A DNA stretch of 64,000 nucleotides, from contig MVQD01000035.1 in the NCBI GenBank assembly GCA_002067095.1, positions 1 through 64,000 on the forward strand. The letters run 5' to 3'. How positions within the stretch are numbered: position 1 is the first letter of the stretch; each line of letters starts with the position of its first letter. The position numbers were made by a program, and so were the translations under genes. This DNA comes from Methanoregulaceae archaeon PtaB.Bin056 (GTDB lineage Archaea; Halobacteriota; Methanomicrobia; Methanomicrobiales; Methanospirillaceae). The notes beneath the pieces are model-generated. The model saw nothing but the letters and a program-made list of their open reading frames with translations. It ran no database searches and was not told where the DNA came from. This document shows, one piece after another, positions 18,333-27,497 of the stretch.

Positions 18333-18659
18333 ATGGAGATGACCGTGCACGAACAGAGTAATTCCACACTCGATACCGATCGGGACACCTGCCTGTTCCG
18401 GGCTCCAAGGGACCCGGACCGCATCGCGTATCTGCGGGGTAAAGATCTCTATGAGCACCAACGCAGGGGCCAGCCATCACTCTACTACATCCATCGCTGG
18501 TCTCTTGCACCCGGCGAGAGGGACACTCTCTCGCTCATCTCTCCGGTCATGGCAGGCCGGTTCCTTGAATCGAAAGGGATCTTCTGCCCCGGGACCGGAG
18601 ACTTTCGCGGAGCGGCAATATTGCGGTCCTGGGGATATGGGATCCTGGAAGAATTCTGA
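18333..18659 (+). CDS. Hypothetical small protein
   Basis: This putative 108-residue soluble protein is one I do not recognise. The segment FRAPRDPDRIAYLRGKDLY and the closing ILRSWGYGILEEF look like folded protein, and codon use matches neighbouring genes. The start at 18333 has GGAGAG eight bases upstream; an ATG at 18303 is the alternative. There are no membrane helices or cysteine motifs. It lies between the DrrAB exporter and the end of the surface-protein operon on the other strand. Confidence 0.5.
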   Translation: MEMTVHEQSNSTLDTDRDTCLFRAPRDPDRIAYLRGKDLYEHQRRGQPSLYYIHRWSLAPGERDTLSLISPVMAGRFLESKGIFCPGTGDFRGAAILRSWGYGILEEF

Positions 18660-18823
18660 AATACCGCCGCCTCACTGCGAGAGTGTATCCACACGCCGCC
18701 ATCACCGTCCCCTCAACGGGGAGCCGGGCCACCGGTCCCCCGGAAGGCGGCGTAAGGCGTGAATTCCCTCCTCCTTTCAGTCAATTTCAGAAGGAGGGAA
18801 GGATGATCCCAAAGAGAAGCGTA

Positions 18824-21800
18824 TCACTTCTTTTCAGGCGGCGAGAGATTGACAGTAAGGTTCTCACCTGGTAATATGACCACCTCGAAGTCCCGCTCGG
18901 AATCATCCCAGCGGACCCTTCCGCTGACTGTCCCAATCGCGAGGGAGTGAAATGTTGCCGGGGTTTTTCTCCCGGTGTCCTTGTTGAAGAAGGAGATCTT
19001 TGCACCGGGGGGATCGCTCTCTATGGTGAGTGATCCCGAATGATACACACTCAGGGGAATCGTGATGCGCATGTCGACTGGCTCATTCCGGTAGTCGACA
19101 AGGGTTACCACCTGCGAGGAGGGGTAATAACCAGGCAGGAAGAGGTCGACGCGGTGCTGCCCGGGGGAGAGGTTTCCGACGAGTGCAGGGGTCACTTTCC
19201 CGGTGTTGAAGCCATCGACGAGAACCTGGGCCCCGGGGGGTGTCGAGCTCACCTCGATCCCCGCAAGCCCCTCTGCAGTATCCTCCAAAAAGACCTCCGA
19301 GCCGTCCACGACCCGTGCGATGATGGTCTTCGAATGCCAGGCACCGTCCGAGAAGACTGTCACGAAGGGCGATATCCCCTCGACACTCACCTCTGCTGGG
19401 ATGCGAAGTACGGGGCCTTTGCCATTGACGGTGAACTGGGCGCCGGACCACCCGGTCGAGTTGATGGCAACGCGCCGTACCATGGTGGCACCGCTCGAGA
19501 ACTCGGCGGTCGCGATCTCGCCGGGCGTGACCCAGACCTGCCTCGTGTCAGGAGTGAAGGTGAATGACTCCATCTCGAGCTTTATGCTGTGCATCCCCCC
19601 TTTCAGCCAGTTGGCCACAAACGGCGTCTTTGCAGGCACTTTCCTCCCGTCGATGAAGATGTCGGCCCCCCGCGGGTAGGAATCGATGAAGATCCCACCG
19701 GTGACTGGCTTCTCCTGTGAGCCCTGTGGGGAGACCGGTGTCGTCTCTTCCTCTGCAGTGAGGAGGGTCACTTCAGTGTTCTCCTCCTCCATCCAGGGAG
19801 GATTCTCTGAACTGCCCTCTCCCCTCTCGATGGCCGGACCGGGCTCATAGAACGCGGGATTCCCCGCATCCGCCTCGTGAACCCCCCCTTCTCCTTCCCG
19901 AACCTCCCCCGTTACAGGTGCTCCCGTCGGCATTACCTCCTGGGGAGGAGTCCTGTGGATTCCAAAGATCTCAAATATCCTTGCAAACAGCCATTCCACG
20001 ATACTGCCGGGGAACCCGGCCTCCTTTGGCGGGGGGACGAACTGCCCGGAAGAGGGGGGGAGGGCCTTTCCCGGTTCAGGCGATGTTTCCTGCACTGTTT
20101 TTCCCGGGACGATTATCGCAGTCTGGGTGCTGTGCGGTGCAGAGGTGGCAGCAGGGAGCAAAGCAGCGGGATCTCCGGCCACTGTTGGTGTTCCCCCGGT
20201 CAGCACCAGCACTGCGTTCCGGTTCTCCATGTAGTCGCCTGCCCCCGATACCGGGAGGCTTACGACCTCAAGCCGGTTTTTGGACCGCTCGAGCCAGGGG
20301 AGGACATCGAGCGTTGCGACGCTGACGCCGGACGACCCGCCCGTGAGCTGGTTGTACCACTCGCCGTCGTTGAAGAACACCTGGTGCTGATCACCTCCCT
20401 CCCCGGACGCCGCAGTGCTGACAAGGTAGAGTGTCGCCCCGACTATTCCGCCCTTCTCCACGTCCCCGGTGAATTCTGCCGTGGTGCGGGCATCCTCGGC
20501 AGTCGTGCCAAAGCGGGGGTCTGCAAAGACGATGTCTGACCCCTCGCAGATCCAGTATGCAATCCCGGGCGCGGCGGGGTCTTTTACGAGGGCGATGAGC
20601 ATGACCCCGTACGCGGCAAATTCACGGCCACTCCCTCCGCTGTTCACGACGGTAACCTTCCCCTGGTCGCCGGGGGCAATCACTTCCTTCAGATCGTAGG
20701 CAAAGGTCTGGACAGGGTAATCGTAGACCCCGTCGCCCTTCCTGTCGGTGTAGGTGGCGTCCGCCTTCAGGAGTTTCCCGTTCCACGAGACCGCCGGCGA
20801 CGCGGGCACCCCTTCCCTCCTGGTGGTGTCATGGCTCCAGGTGGTATACAGGTAGAGCCGCGAGAGTGCAATCTCACCCTCTGCAGGTAATGGATCCGGG
20901 AGGGTGTACTCATGCTTCTGTCCGGATGGGATCATCCCCGTGTAATCACTTGCAACCGTCGAGAAGAGCGTCCCGTTCAGCGTCCCCTGCCGGTACAGTG
21001 CGAGGGCCGAACCGCGGTATCCTGACAACCCTGTCCCACTCTGCGTGGAACCATCACCTGACGATGAGCCTGCACGCCCCACAGGCAGCAGTTCCTCTTC
21101 GATCGACAGCGTATCCCCGTCGACGACCTCCACCGTCTCCTTCCAGTCCTGGTACCCCGTGAGCCTGATCGTCACCTCCCGGTACCCGGCGGGAACGTCC
21201 GGGATTGCGCAGGGGGTGACTGCAGTGTGCTTCACCCCGTCGACCAGGACCTCGGCTCCGGGCGGGTCGGATACGACCGAGAGGGTCCCCTTCCCCTGCT
21301 GGAGGGTGAAGTGGACGGTCGTCGTTACCCCGGTCTGCACGGTGACCTGCTGCGGGCCCGGGTCCCTGTACCCCTCCTTTTCCACCGTGACGATGTGGTA
21401 ACCCTGCGGGACTTCGGGGATCGTGGTGTTTGTCGCCGCATCCTGCTCCTCGCCGTCAATGAAGATTGTCGCTCCTGCGGGTGCCGAAGTGACCTTCAGG
21501 CTCCCGGCGTCGCTCCCGGGGTACCTGACGGCAAGGGTGGCCAGCATGATCTTGTAGAACCGGCCCGAATTGTCGTACGTGAGGTCCGAGTCCCTCCCCC
21601 TGCGGATACTGTCGGTCACGTCGTGCCTGTCGATGCCTGCATATGCGCCCTGCGGCTTTCCGGCTGCCAGGCTGTCGCGGTTGAACTCGTACTCGGCGTT
21701 CTCGCTTGCAAGGTGGACGACGGTAAGATCGGCCTGCTCCCACTCGTCATCAAGGGACGAGGTCGAAAACGAGGTCTCCCCCACGTAGCTCTCGCCGAGC

Positions 21801-22420
21801 ATCTCCTCGGTCCGCTCGCTGTCCTCGTCGTGGCCCTGGTTGACCCAGTAGAACACCCGGTCCTGGTCGCCGTCTTCATATGCCACGACCAGGACAATCG
21901 CCTTGACCCGGCCGTCGAAGGTGCCGGTATATCCCGCGGGACGCGTGGTCTTTGCCCTGGCCTGGACGTTCCGGTCCCCGATGAGGCTTTTCACGTCGTA
22001 CCACATGAGGTAGTCGCTCGTGACGCGCGTGGTATGGTCGTTCAGCCGCACCGGCCCGGTGCCTCCTTCGCCCGGGAACGTGTACGGGACGTTCAGGAGC
22101 TCGGTTGCAAGCGTGGAGGCTCCACGCCCCCCGTTGAAGGTTATTTCTGCCTGTGCCTGGTAGTTGTTCTGCATGTGCCCGCAATACACGACGACGTAGA
22201 GGCGGGCCCACTGGATCGCCGTATGGGAGGGAAGGGAGAACGATGCGCTCCCGTCAGTCGACATCGGGAACGACGCATCCACAAAGAGCCCTCCCGACAC
22301 CTGGCCATCCCTGACAGTCTCGAGGGGGATCCCCCCGAGGTAGGGGTCGGCTGCCGCCGGCACGATGCACGATGCTGCCAGGAGAAGGGCAAGCGTGATG
22401 AAGAGAATTGTGCGGTCCAT
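18824..22420 (-). CDS. Secreted DUF3344 and PEGA repeat surface protein
   Basis: This secreted protein has 1198 residues and a clear signal peptide ending near VPAAADP. A DUF3344 domain spans ~27-300 (opening YLGGIPLETVRDGQVSGGLF). Two PEGA repeats follow at ~305-440, recognisable by SAPAGATIFIDGEE and SDPPGAEVLVDGV. A second DUF3344-like region covers ~460-740, then a Pro/Ser/Glu-rich linker. Three more PEGA-like repeats occupy ~915-1198, each with a PPGA or PRGADIFIDG turn. There is no C-terminal anchor, so it is probably held by other surface proteins. It starts four bases after the exporter permease, with GGGAGGT upstream. Function unknown; PEGA repeats usually mediate binding at cell surfaces. 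Confidence 0.85.
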   Translation of the reverse strand: MDRTILFITLALLLAASCIVPAAADPYLGGIPLETVRDGQVSGGLFVDASFPMSTDGSASFSLPSHTAIQWARLYVVVYCGHMQNNYQAQAEITFNGGRGASTLATELLNVPYTFPGEGGTGPVRLNDHTTRVTSDYLMWYDVKSLIGDRNVQARAKTTRPAGYTGTFDGRVKAIVLVVAYEDGDQDRVFYWVNQGHDEDSERTEEMLGESYVGETSFSTSSLDDEWEQADLTVVHLASENAEYEFNRDSLAAGKPQGAYAGIDRHDVTDSIRRGRDSDLTYDNSGRFYKIMLATLAVRYPGSDAGSLKVTSAPAGATIFIDGEEQDAATNTTIPEVPQGYHIVTVEKEGYRDPGPQQVTVQTGVTTTVHFTLQQGKGTLSVVSDPPGAEVLVDGVKHTAVTPCAIPDVPAGYREVTIRLTGYQDWKETVEVVDGDTLSIEEELLPVGRAGSSSGDGSTQSGTGLSGYRGSALALYRQGTLNGTLFSTVASDYTGMIPSGQKHEYTLPDPLPAEGEIALSRLYLYTTWSHDTTRREGVPASPAVSWNGKLLKADATYTDRKGDGVYDYPVQTFAYDLKEVIAPGDQGKVTVVNSGGSGREFAAYGVMLIALVKDPAAPGIAYWICEGSDIVFADPRFGTTAEDARTTAEFTGDVEKGGIVGATLYLVSTAASGEGGDQHQVFFNDGEWYNQLTGGSSGVSVATLDVLPWLERSKNRLEVVSLPVSGAGDYMENRNAVLVLTGGTPTVAGDPAALLPAATSAPHSTQTAIIVPGKTVQETSPEPGKALPPSSGQFVPPPKEAGFPGSIVEWLFARIFEIFGIHRTPPQEVMPTGAPVTGEVREGEGGVHEADAGNPAFYEPGPAIERGEGSSENPPWMEEENTEVTLLTAEEETTPVSPQGSQEKPVTGGIFIDSYPRGADIFIDGRKVPAKTPFVANWLKGGMHSIKLEMESFTFTPDTRQVWVTPGEIATAEFSSGATMVRRVAINSTGWSGAQFTVNGKGPVLRIPAEVSVEGISPFVTVFSDGAWHSKTIIARVVDGSEVFLEDTAEGLAGIEVSSTPPGAQVLVDGFNTGKVTPALVGNLSPGQHRVDLFLPGYYPSSQVVTLVDYRNEPVDMRITIPLSVYHSGSLTIESDPPGAKISFFNKDTGRKTPATFHSLAIGTVSGRVRWDDSERDFEVVILPGENLTVNLSPPEKK

Positions 22421-22424
22421 AGTG

Positions 22425-23645
22425 CTACCTCCCCGACCTGATCGCCTCCACGGGGTTGAGATGCGATGCCTTCCAGGCAGGGTAGAGCCCGGCCAGGAGC
22501 GAGAGTCCCACGGCGAGCAGGAGGCCTGCGGCGAGCAGCGGCCAGGTCACGAGCGCGATCTCGGTGTCGAGGAGGCCCAAAAATGCGTCCCCGAATCGTG
22601 ATGCGAGGAACGGTCCGCCAAGGATGTTTAAGACCATGGCGAAGCACACCCCGAGCAGGTCGCCGCATGCGCCGCCGATGACTCCCAGCACCGCGCACTC
22701 TGCGAGGATCATCTCCATCACGTCCCCTTCCGAGGCCCCGACCGCCATGGCGATCCCGATCTCCCGGGTCCGCTCGTACACCGACGTGATCATGGTGCTC
22801 GCGATCATGAGGCCCCCGACAAGGAGCGAGAGGCCTGCGAAGATGCCCAGGAATATGACCACCATGTCCATCATGCGGTTCACGGCCTCGATCTGCTCGA
22901 AAGAGCCCCGCGGGGAGAGCCCGATACCCCGGACCCCTTCGGCGACGGAGAAGACCCGGTCCGGCCCCTCTGCCCTGATGAGGATGCCGCTGTACCCGCC
23001 GTCACCCTCGCCGAGCCGGACCGCGAGATCGAGGTCCATCAGGAGCACCTGGTCGTACGCGTCTCCCCGCTCCTCCATGACCCCGACGGGGAGGACCGTG
23101 GTCTCCTCGTCGATGGGCCTTCCCTGCGCATCGTAGGAGCGCCTGACGAGGACGAGGGGGTCACCGATGCGGACACCCTCGTACCGCTGGAGCTTCTCGC
23201 CAAGGGCGGCCCCGAGCACCACCTGGTCAGACCCTGGCGAGAAGCCGGACCCCCGGAGATACGTAGGGCGCAGCACGCCATCGAGCCCGTCGGCCGGGAC
23301 CCCCACCACCTGGACATACGTCTGGCCTTTCGTGGCAAACGTCCCCCTCACCACCGGCGCTGATGACGCCACCCCGGGCAGGCTGCCTGCGGCAGTCGCC
23401 CTCGTGGGAGTGACGAGCTGGAGGACGTTTCCCTCGACTCCCGGCAGCGCCTCGATCAGGGTGAGGTCCGACTGGGTGCGGATAGCCTCCACCGCCTGGG
23501 TGCGGATGCCCTCGCCAAGCGCGACAGTCCCCACGAGGGCTGCAACCCCGATCGCGATGCCGGCAACGGTGAGGATGACGCGAAACCTCCTCCGGGAGAG
23601 CTGGCGGACGGCGAGCTGGAAGAACTCGATGAGCCGGGAGTTCAT
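22425..23645 (-). CDS. MacB/LolC-type ABC exporter permease
   Basis: This permease of the FtsX/MacB/LolCE family has 406 residues. One helix lies near residues 20-45 (FRVILTVAGIAIGVAALVG), followed by a large ~220-residue extracellular domain, then three helices. The segment YERTREIGIAMAVGAS and the C-terminal GLYPAWKASHLNPVEAIR are diagnostic. The start overlaps the ATPase stop as ATGA. The family moves lipoproteins, peptides or other molecules out of the membrane or transmits force to outside proteins. Being embedded among DUF3344 genes suggests a role in releasing or arranging those surface proteins. Confidence 0.9.
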   Translation of the reverse strand: MNSRLIEFFQLAVRQLSRRRFRVILTVAGIAIGVAALVGTVALGEGIRTQAVEAIRTQSDLTLIEALPGVEGNVLQLVTPTRATAAGSLPGVASSAPVVRGTFATKGQTYVQVVGVPADGLDGVLRPTYLRGSGFSPGSDQVVLGAALGEKLQRYEGVRIGDPLVLVRRSYDAQGRPIDEETTVLPVGVMEERGDAYDQVLLMDLDLAVRLGEGDGGYSGILIRAEGPDRVFSVAEGVRGIGLSPRGSFEQIEAVNRMMDMVVIFLGIFAGLSLLVGGLMIASTMITSVYERTREIGIAMAVGASEGDVMEMILAECAVLGVIGGACGDLLGVCFAMVLNILGGPFLASRFGDAFLGLLDTEIALVTWPLLAAGLLLAVGLSLLAGLYPAWKASHLNPVEAIRSGR

Positions 23646-24310
23646 GCGACCACCCTCCCGTCGCGCATCTCGATGGTGCGGTCGGCGTAGGATGCGAGCT
23701 CCCGCTCGTGCGTGACGACAAGGAGCGTCACCCCGCGCTCGCGGTTGAGGCGCTGCAGAAGCGAGAAGATCCCCTCGCTCGTGGCAGAGTCGAGGTTTCC
23801 GGTCGGCTCGTCCGCGAGGATGAGGGGGGAGTCGGCCACGAGCGCCCGGGCGATTGCCACACGCTGCTGCTCGCCGCCGGAGAGCTGGCCCGGGTAGTGG
23901 GACGCCCGGTCCCCGAGCCCCACCATCGCGAGGAGCGCATTCGCCTTCTCCTGCCGCTCTGCCGGCGGGCGGTAGTTGAAGAGGAGGGGGTACTCGACAT
24001 TCTCCCTGGCGGTGAGCGAAGGGATGAGGTTGAACTGCTGGAAGACGAACCCGACCATCTCTCTCCTGAACGAGACAAGGGCTCTCCGGTTGGAGAAGTC
24101 GAGCAGGGTGCCGTTGACTGCGACCGATCCCTCGCTCGGAGCGTCAAGGCCCCCGACGATGTTGAGGAGGGTGCTCTTTCCGCTCCCGCTCCTCCCGATG
24201 ACTGCCACGAACTCCCCTCTCCCGAGCCGGAGGTCGACTCCTTCGAGCGCCCTGACACCTCCTGGATAGTGGCGGGAGAGTCCCCGGGCCTCGAGGATCG
24301 GGCTGCTCAT
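23642..24310 (-). CDS. LolD/MacB-type ABC exporter ATPase
   Basis: This ATPase has 222 residues. It shows Walker A GRSGSGKST, the Q-loop region FVFQQFNLIPSLTARENVEYP characteristic of the LolD/MacB/FtsE group, signature LSGGEQQR, Walker B LILADEPTGNLDS and the H-loop TH in LLVVTHERE. The start overlaps the preceding DUF3344 gene stop (ATGA) and the stop overlaps the permease start. The exporter and surface proteins are therefore made from one transcript. Confidence 0.92.
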   Translation of the reverse strand: MSSPILEARGLSRHYPGGVRALEGVDLRLGRGEFVAVIGRSGSGKSTLLNIVGGLDAPSEGSVAVNGTLLDFSNRRALVSFRREMVGFVFQQFNLIPSLTARENVEYPLLFNYRPPAERQEKANALLAMVGLGDRASHYPGQLSGGEQQRVAIARALVADSPLILADEPTGNLDSATSEGIFSLLQRLNRERGVTLLVVTHERELASYADRTIEMRDGRVVA

Positions 24311-25290
24311 GCCTCCTCCTGGTACTCGACCCTGAGTACCGCGTTGCAGAGCTGGAAGTAGTCGCCGTTGTCCCTGACCTCGATGAAGTTGTCGGAGTAG
24401 CGGAGGAACGGCCGGACCTCGCGGGAGGCGATCCCGATCTGGCGGGTCTCGTCCGCGGTGAAGACATCGGTCCAGGTCTTTCCCTGGTAATGGGGGAAGA
24501 GGACCCGCAGGACCGGCTCGACCAGGGGCGGGAGACTGCCGCTCCCGGGCGTGTTCAGGAGGAGCTGGTTCATCTCCGGGATCTCGTCCCTTGCAAAGCC
24601 TGCGGATGGTGCGACGAGGAGGAGGCGTGCCGACTTCACATGGGGCAGGTCGATCCTGCCCGGGAACTCCACGCGGGTGGTGGCAAGCTCGGGCGGGATG
24701 CCGTAACTCCGGTAGAGAAGGTCGCCCCCTTCGGCGATCCAGATGGCCGATTCCGGGGCAGCCGGGTCTTCGTACACGGTGAGAAGCGAGGTCCCCTGGA
24801 CGATGAACGTGCTCCCGTCGCCTGCGGTGTTGTTGATCAGCACGGTGACACGGTCGCCGGACTGACCGGGGAGGAGATAGCTGTCCATCCCGGAGAAGTA
24901 GTCGTTCTTGCTTGCAAACCCCTTGCTGTCGGAGTACCTGGCGGCACGCTCAAGGACGGGGCCACCGGGGCCGCCGAGCCTTGCCTCCATTGTCGGGTAG
25001 GACGCGGCCTGGTCGATCCTGCTCCATGTCCAGTAGACGTAGAGGCGTTCGAACCGGACTGTTGCCCCCTTCGGCAGTTCCCTTGCGAACGAGGTTACAT
25101 ACCCGGGGCCGGGGTTGAGAGTCCCGCTGTAGCCGCCGTCGCCTAGCGTGAACTGGAATGATCCAGTTATGGAGTCTGAAAAGACCAGCTGGAGGGGGCG
25201 GTCGCCCGCGTAACTCGCCGCGGCCGGGGCGGCGAAGACGATGAGGATGGCCGCGATCGCAAGCCAGGGATGCACGCTACGGGAAGTCAT
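24307..25290 (-). CDS. Secreted DUF3344 protein
   Basis: This secreted protein has 327 residues. Its signal peptide is around AIAAILIVFAAPAAASYAGD, followed by one DUF3344-type domain with RLYVYWTWSRIDQ near residue 80, YSDSKGFASKNDY, and IWIAEGGDLLY, which matches the conserved W/Y-x-x-E-G-x-D-x-x-Y motif of the family. There is no membrane anchor at the C-terminus. The start at 25290 overlaps the end of the previous gene by 14 bases, and the stop overlaps the ATPase start. Function unknown; it is the smallest DUF3344 protein in the window and may represent a single complete unit of the fold. Confidence 0.8.
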   Translation of the reverse strand: MTSRSVHPWLAIAAILIVFAAPAAASYAGDRPLQLVFSDSITGSFQFTLGDGGYSGTLNPGPGYVTSFARELPKGATVRFERLYVYWTWSRIDQAASYPTMEARLGGPGGPVLERAARYSDSKGFASKNDYFSGMDSYLLPGQSGDRVTVLINNTAGDGSTFIVQGTSLLTVYEDPAAPESAIWIAEGGDLLYRSYGIPPELATTRVEFPGRIDLPHVKSARLLLVAPSAGFARDEIPEMNQLLLNTPGSGSLPPLVEPVLRVLFPHYQGKTWTDVFTADETRQIGIASREVRPFLRYSDNFIEVRDNGDYFQLCNAVLRVEYQEEA

Positions 25291-27058
25291 ACCTCGCGTC
25301 TGCCCGGTTGTTCCCTTTCTCCCGCTCCGGGACCTCACCCTTCTCGTCGGCAACCACCGAGATGGTGTGCGGTCCCGGGATGGCGTGGAGGGTGACCTGC
25401 TCGCGGACGACACCCCCTGCGGGGAGGCCAGCCACCGAGAGCCTGGTGACCCGCTCCCCGTCAAGCGAGACCGTCACCTCGAATGCAGGGGCGTCGCTCC
25501 CGCCCAGGTTCCTGACCTCGACGGGGAGCGTGTAGGCGGTGACCTGGGCGCTCCCTGCCGCCTGGGCCACGGGGACCGCGAAGGCTAAAAGGATCATTCC
25601 TGCTGCCAGGAAGATGGCGATGTTCCGCGACCGCCCCGTGGAGAGCCACCACCCAAGCACCGGCGCCCCCGCGAGCGCAGCCAGCGGGAACGGGGTGGTC
25701 GCCTGGGGGGATGCCGCGTTGTCCTGCCGGGAAGGCTGGCCGACCGAGACGGCGAGATCGACGGGGGTCCCGACCTTCACGGTCTTTTCGGCCCGGCCCG
25801 GTGATGCCCCTGGCGCCGCCGCTTCCACCGCGATGGCATGGGTCCCTTCCGACGCGGTCCAGGGGATGGTCACCTCCACCCACCCGCTGGCAGGAAGCGT
25901 GACGTCCCGGCTTCCGGCCGAAACCCCGTCCACCACGAGAGTGACCAAGACCGGGCCTCCCGGTGCCGCCCCCGTGCTCCGTACGACCGCGGTGACTTCT
26001 GCCGGCTCGCCCGCGTACGCGTTTTTGACCTCGAGCGAGTCGACGGCAAGCGACGCGGAAGAGGCCGGTCCCGACCGGGTCACCGCCAGGATTGCGAGGC
26101 ACGGGTGGATATAGTCCTCGCCCTCAGGAGTCGCCCCGGTGGTGGTGATGTTCCCATCGCCGTCAAGGTCGCGGTCCCGCTCGAAGACGAGGAGGTTCTC
26201 GCCGCGGACGAGCCCGGTGACATCGAAGGACTCCATGTCCACGTACCGGGTCTCGACCCCCGCTCCCCCGGTCGCGTCGTGCGACTGCTCGTTCCCGATG
26301 TCCTTTGCCCCCGGAAGGTAGGTGCCCTTTGCCGGGGCGACCCCGAGGTCAGCGCCGTTGAAGAGGACGTAGTCAGGCTGGCCCCGGTTTGTCGCGACCA
26401 GGAGGACCGAGAGTTCCGCCTTCTTCACCCCGTCAGAAGGCATCCCACCGATTGGAACTTCGACCCGGTCCCTCCGCGTGGGGTTCGTCCCCGCCCACCC
26501 CTCGCCGTGGAGGTTCTCGTTTCCCTCCAGCACGATGTACCGGGTCGCATCCCCGCCGTCCTTCTCCACCGCCGCGACCACCATCACCGCGTAGACCCGG
26601 CCGTCGATCTTGCTCCCGGCCTCCCCCTTGCTGGTCGCGATACTGATGGTGTTCTCGCCTGGTCCAAGCAGGCCGGTGGCATCCTGGGCGATCCAGTACA
26701 CGCCATGGCCGCTGCAGTAGACGCCTTCATTTCTGTCGTCCTGGCCGTAGAGGGTGATCCGGTCAGTCGGCTTCCCGTTCACCGTGAACTGTGCCCATCC
26801 CGAATACTTCTCGGTCCCGCCCCAGACCCCGCAGTATATCCTCGCCCACTTTGGGGCCCGGTCAAGGGTGATCGTGCATTCCATCGGGGGGTTTGCCAGG
26901 CCGAACGTCCCGCCAGTGACCACCTCGCCAACCACCTCCCCCTGTGCTGCGGGGCGGAAGGCGAGTCCCTCGAAGTCGTAGAGCGCGGTGCAGGGTATCG
27001 CGATGAGAAGGAGGCTGAGAAGAATGCAGGTGAATGCTTCGGGGCGGGAGGCGTGCAT
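25277..27058 (-). CDS. DUF3344/CARDB surface protein with internal signal-peptide-like segment
   Basis: This protein has ~593 residues. A signal peptide (ILLSLLLIAIPCTALYDF) is followed by a DUF3344-like domain to ~360 with WARIYCGVWGG and YIVLEGNENLHG. A CARDB-type domain (~365-455) precedes a hydrophobic hairpin, PLAALAGAPVLGWW and RNIAIFLAAGMILLAFAVP. That second helix ends VAQAAGSA and looks exactly like a signal peptide. It is followed by another short CARDB-like domain (LPVEVRNLGG to EREKGNNRAD). This suggests two surface genes joined in frame. The start at 27058 gives a normal signal peptide; an ATG at 27106 is the alternative. It heads the exporter-containing operon. Confidence 0.78.
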   Translation of the reverse strand: MHASRPEAFTCILLSLLLIAIPCTALYDFEGLAFRPAAQGEVVGEVVTGGTFGLANPPMECTITLDRAPKWARIYCGVWGGTEKYSGWAQFTVNGKPTDRITLYGQDDRNEGVYCSGHGVYWIAQDATGLLGPGENTISIATSKGEAGSKIDGRVYAVMVVAAVEKDGGDATRYIVLEGNENLHGEGWAGTNPTRRDRVEVPIGGMPSDGVKKAELSVLLVATNRGQPDYVLFNGADLGVAPAKGTYLPGAKDIGNEQSHDATGGAGVETRYVDMESFDVTGLVRGENLLVFERDRDLDGDGNITTTGATPEGEDYIHPCLAILAVTRSGPASSASLAVDSLEVKNAYAGEPAEVTAVVRSTGAAPGGPVLVTLVVDGVSAGSRDVTLPASGWVEVTIPWTASEGTHAIAVEAAAPGASPGRAEKTVKVGTPVDLAVSVGQPSRQDNAASPQATTPFPLAALAGAPVLGWWLSTGRSRNIAIFLAAGMILLAFAVPVAQAAGSAQVTAYTLPVEVRNLGGSDAPAFEVTVSLDGERVTRLSVAGLPAGGVVREQVTLHAIPGPHTISVVADEKGEVPEREKGNNRADARYDFP

Positions 27059-27497
27059 GAGTAGTAGTAGGGGAGGAAGAGTATTAACATTGTGACTTAA
27101 TGTCATCCCCCTTCAAACCTGTGAGGATAATCTTCTTAGAGACATGGAAAAGAACTTCAAAAAGTCGAAAATTTTGTAAAAAAAATTTAAGAATTTGTAA
27201 AATATGATATGAAAACTATATGAATAATACAAATACAATTAATATTTAGTAAAAATTATATTTACACAGATAATTTTTTAAAAAATTCCTTGTTTTAAGC
27301 TATTATTTTGATTTGACAGCCGAATTGCACGATTTACCTTTAATCTTAAATACAATAAAATAGCATAATGTATTACAAAGAAAAAACAAAGTAACACTAT
27401 CTGTTAATAATCAGCGATAGATCATAACATTTATCAGTTTTTACAACTCATGCGCACTCATACCCGCGGAATGCCACCCGCGGATGGAGTACTGTCT
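27059..27497. promoter_or_regulatory. A/T-rich divergent promoter region between two surface operons
   Basis: This region of about 440 bases is far richer in A/T than the genes on both sides and contains no gene. Several TATA-like runs are present (for example around 27200-27265 and 27345-27370). A perfect 16-base palindrome of A and T runs lies at 27272-27287 (AATTTTTT/AAAAAATT). It must hold the promoters of the minus-strand exporter operon and the plus-strand WxL-like operon; exact sites cannot be assigned. Confidence 0.5.

Noticed and set aside
21227-22441. 404-residue plus-strand frame opposite the PEGA protein
   Set aside because: Antisense shadow of the DUF3344 region; no signal peptide, motif or upstream site.
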